Program-made: the position numbers and the translations under genes
Shown: in pieces, positions 34,806 to 36,469 of the stretch
Numbering within the stretch: the first letter of the stretch is position 1
Layout: each line of letters opens with the position of its first letter
The notes under the pieces: model-generated
What the model was told of the DNA's origin: nothing
Database searches by the model: none
Seen by the model: only the letters and a program-made list of their open reading frames with translations
NCBI GenBank assembly: GCA_003223975.1
Contig: QHXS01000080.1
Location: forward strand, 1-36,469
DNA: 36,469 nucleotides
Direction of reading: 5' to 3'
DNA from: Acidobacteriota bacterium
GTDB lineage: Bacteria > Acidobacteriota > Blastocatellia > Pyrinomonadales > Pyrinomonadaceae

Positions 34806-35534
34806 TTATGCCGGGCTGGGACGATTTGCAATGCGCGCCTCCAGCTCCGCGATCTCCGCCGCGAGTTGGGCGGTGCGCTGTTGAAGATATGCGATCGCAC
34901 GAAGCCGTTCGTCGGGTGTCGTGAGTAATGAATAGCTTTCCGCGGGAATCGTCTTGGTATGTTGATGGCAAACTTTTTCCATTTGGCCATTTAAACCGGC
35001 CTGTTCGAAGCATTTCAAGGGATAAGCGCAGAAAAGCGAGAAATCATGTTCTTCGCGAAGATCGTTCCATAGCTCTTCGAGACTTAGTGCGGCATTATGT
35101 TTCCCCTCGTTCCAAAGCACCGCCACCATTTCGCCAAAAATTCGTAAAGGCTGGTTAGCTCGCGTCGTTGTCCGAACCAATTCGCCGACCGAGGCCTTGA
35201 ATAGCTCTGGATCGGGAGCTCCGTCGCGCATAAATTTCGTCAACATTTCGCTCGCCTCATGTACGATCAGCAAACCACTTTCGACCGCTTTATGAGGATC
35301 GATCCCAAATCGTTTCAATCCGTTCAGAATCCCTTCCGTATGTTCTTTGGTCGCGACGCAAATACAGGTCGAGTCAGATTCCAAACCATGGAAAAAGTAT
35401 TCCGCGACCGAGTCGGCAATAAAACCGTCGGATTCGTAGAACTGAACAAAATGGTCCGTTCGCTTCATATTTGTCCAATCCGAAAGCGGCGCTATATTAG
35501 TCGCCTTCCCGTTATCAAATTCTTTCCACAACAT
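34806..35534 (-). CDS. MEDS-domain (DcmR-like) sensory protein with C-terminal coiled coil
   Basis: This 242-aa cytoplasmic protein has residues ~25-190 that match the MEDS sensory domain: HFVQFYESDGFIADSVAEYFFHGL, CICVATKEHTEGI and GEMVAVLWNEGKHNAALSLEELWNDL, then FSLFCAYPL. The C-terminus is a heptad-like coiled coil (LRAIAYLQQRTAQLAAEIAELEARIA). No kinase, HTH or receiver domain is attached, although MEDS is usually fused to histidine kinases or DNA-binding domains. The start is uncertain: the ATG at 35534 gives the longest form, while the ATG at 35468 lies just before the domain. It may partner with a separate kinase; its signal is unknown. Confidence 0.85.
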   Translation of the reverse strand: MLWKEFDNGKATNIAPLSDWTNMKRTDHFVQFYESDGFIADSVAEYFFHGLESDSTCICVATKEHTEGILNGLKRFGIDPHKAVESGLLIVHEASEMLTKFMRDGAPDPELFKASVGELVRTTTRANQPLRIFGEMVAVLWNEGKHNAALSLEELWNDLREEHDFSLFCAYPLKCFEQAGLNGQMEKVCHQHTKTIPAESYSLLTTPDERLRAIAYLQQRTAQLAAEIAELEARIANRPSPA

Positions 35535-35947
35535 ATAAAACCCAAATCACTGAATCTAACAGGTAAGGTAAAACGCTGCAAAGTATTTTGATAAAAAACC
35601 GTACGGTCGATTGTCTTCAAGTAGACGCTGACCGCAGCAATTATTTGTGCGGCCGCCGGACGTTTCGACCAAGTTTGCAGAACGGAAATCGCCAAAAAAA
35701 GTACGGTTCTTGTCAAAAACCGCACCGTTTAGCCGCAAAACCGAACCGTTTTGGAATAAAACCGCACCATTTTTCGCGACGCATCTGATCTTTTGAGGCG
35801 GCAATGGAAGCGCGCGATACGCCGAATTGACACTGGCGTTGAAACTACATTTGACTAGGGCTTTGTGAACTCGACTGACGTGATCGATTGAATTTTGGCC
35901 ATGGATCCGCGACCCAATCCTTTCTTAGTTTTCTGATTCACGTTCGA
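35535..35947. other. Gene-free stretch between the MEDS gene and ruvB
   Basis: No convincing gene is seen in these 413 bases. The 82-codon minus-strand frame over 35556-35804 is mostly the 21-bp repeat array read as Asn-Gly-Ala-Val-like heptads, with no ribosome-binding site. A perfect palindrome ACCGTACGGT lies at 35598-35607, related in sequence to the repeat core. Promoters for the MEDS gene (-) may be at its left edge. Confidence 0.6.
35700..35783. repeat. Imperfect 21-bp tandem repeats (four units)
   Basis: Units start at 35700, 35721, 35742 and 35763. The second and third are CGCACCGTTT...CAAAAC and CGAACCGTTT...TAAAAC; the first (AGTACGGTTC...AAAAAC) and fourth (CGCACCATTT...) are more degenerate. 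The common core is [AC]CCGNACCGTTT. A related palindrome sits at 35598. The spacing is two helical turns, so a protein could bind one face. A degenerate minisatellite is equally possible. Confidence 0.65.
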
Positions 35948-36469
35948 TCAACTGAACAATCGCGGCAATGCGGGATTGCCTATCGACGGTTCGGCGCCGA
36001 AATGTTCGTATGCAAGGCGCGTTGCCATTCGGCCGCGCGGTGTGCGTTGGAGAAAACCGATCTGGAGCAGATAGGGTTCGATGACTTCCTCGATGGAATC
36101 TTTTTCTTCGTGGAGCGCGGCGCAGAGCGTGCCGAGGCCGACCGGGCCGCCGTCGAATTTTTCGATGATCGTCATCAGGAATTTGCGGTCGAGTTCGTCA
36201 AGGCCAAAAATGTCCACTTCCATCCGGTCAAGAGCATCCGTTGCGACGTGCGAATTGATGACGTCGTCGTGATCGACCTGCGCGAAATCGCGTACTCTTC
36301 GCAAAAGGCGATTTGCTATTCGCGGAGTTCCGCGCGAGCGGCGGGCGATCTCTTCGGAACCTTCAGTATCGATCTCGACATCGAGAATTCCCGCAGAACG
36401 TTCTACGATTCGCTGCAGTTCATCGACGCCATAGAAATCGAGATGAAACATTATGCCGAAACGTCCGCG
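35948..36469 (-). CDS. ruvB: Holliday junction branch-migration helicase RuvB, C-terminal part
   Basis: This is the 3' part of ruvB; the frame stays open to the right edge ([18 protein letters not shown]), so the AAA+ Walker motifs lie outside the window. What remains is the sensor-2 segment ([24 protein letters not shown], with Arg in GTPRIANR) and the winged-helix C-terminus ([52 protein letters not shown]), both very close to family consensus. RuvB is the hexameric motor that works with RuvA and RuvC in recombination. The short C-terminal tail ([14 protein letters not shown]) is lineage-specific. No neighbour of the ruv group is visible. Confidence 0.97.
   Translation of the reverse strand, partial: RGRFGIMFHLDFYGVDELQRIVERSAGILDVEIDTEGSEEIARRSRGTPRIANRLLRRVRDFAQVDHDDVINSHVATDALDRMEVDIFGLDELDRKFLMTIIEKFDGGPVGLGTLCAALHEEKDSIEEVIEPYLLQIGFLQRTPRGRMATRLAYEHFGAEPSIGNPALPRLFS

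Noticed and set aside
35700..35783. CRISPR array
   Set aside because: Units are directly abutting and imperfect, with no unique spacers and no cas genes.
35556..35804. Small minus-strand protein with 7-residue repeats
   Set aside because: The repeats come from the 21-bp DNA array; there is no ribosome-binding site and the rest is not protein-like.

Overview
The window looks like chromosomal DNA of an Acidobacteriota member, probably class Blastocatellia. That placement rests on gene content, not on any search: a secreted glycan-use cluster built around a large Oar-type TonB receptor with a carboxypeptidase-regulatory domain, a DUF1800/DUF1501 pair, double-PilZ proteins, a one-component Ser/Thr kinase, and about 50% GC. 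No phage, IS element or CRISPR array was seen.

Left edge (1-2878): the 3' part of a LysM-like/peptidoglycan-binding protein is followed by an unrecognised 766-aa protein. Both carry what looks like the same small beta-domain, so they appear to be a cell-envelope or secretion-associated module.

Central island (3143-20262): eleven or more co-oriented genes form a sugar scavenging locus. A ROK-family repressor comes first. Next are a sodium:solute symporter, a short-chain dehydrogenase, a periplasmic-binding-protein-fold protein without a signal peptide, a TonB-dependent receptor, a secreted GH38 alpha-mannosidase-like enzyme, a Tat-exported six-hairpin glycosidase split by a frameshift, and a secreted esterase. 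Last come a glucarate-dehydratase-like enolase-superfamily enzyme, an FAH-family hydrolase and a second dehydrogenase. The proposed flow is outer-membrane uptake, periplasmic trimming and deacylation, symport, then non-phosphorylative oxidation, dehydration, oxidation and hydrolysis of a sugar acid, as in the L-fuconate/L-rhamnonate 2,4-diketo pathway. The same 11-bp near-palindrome lies in the promoter spacer before the repressor and before the symporter, so the repressor plausibly controls itself and the whole unit.

Right half (20321-36469): this is mostly housekeeping and signalling. It has tRNA-Thr, a secreted protein of unknown role behind a good sigma-70-like promoter, pgsA, a lipoprotein with a calcium-loop motif, the DUF1501/DUF1800 pair, and an HhH-GPD DNA glycosylase. 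After these come a Ser/Thr kinase, two paralogous double-PilZ proteins, gyrA, a MEDS-domain protein, a 21-bp tandem repeat patch and the 3' part of ruvB. Three clear hairpin terminators lie between convergent genes.
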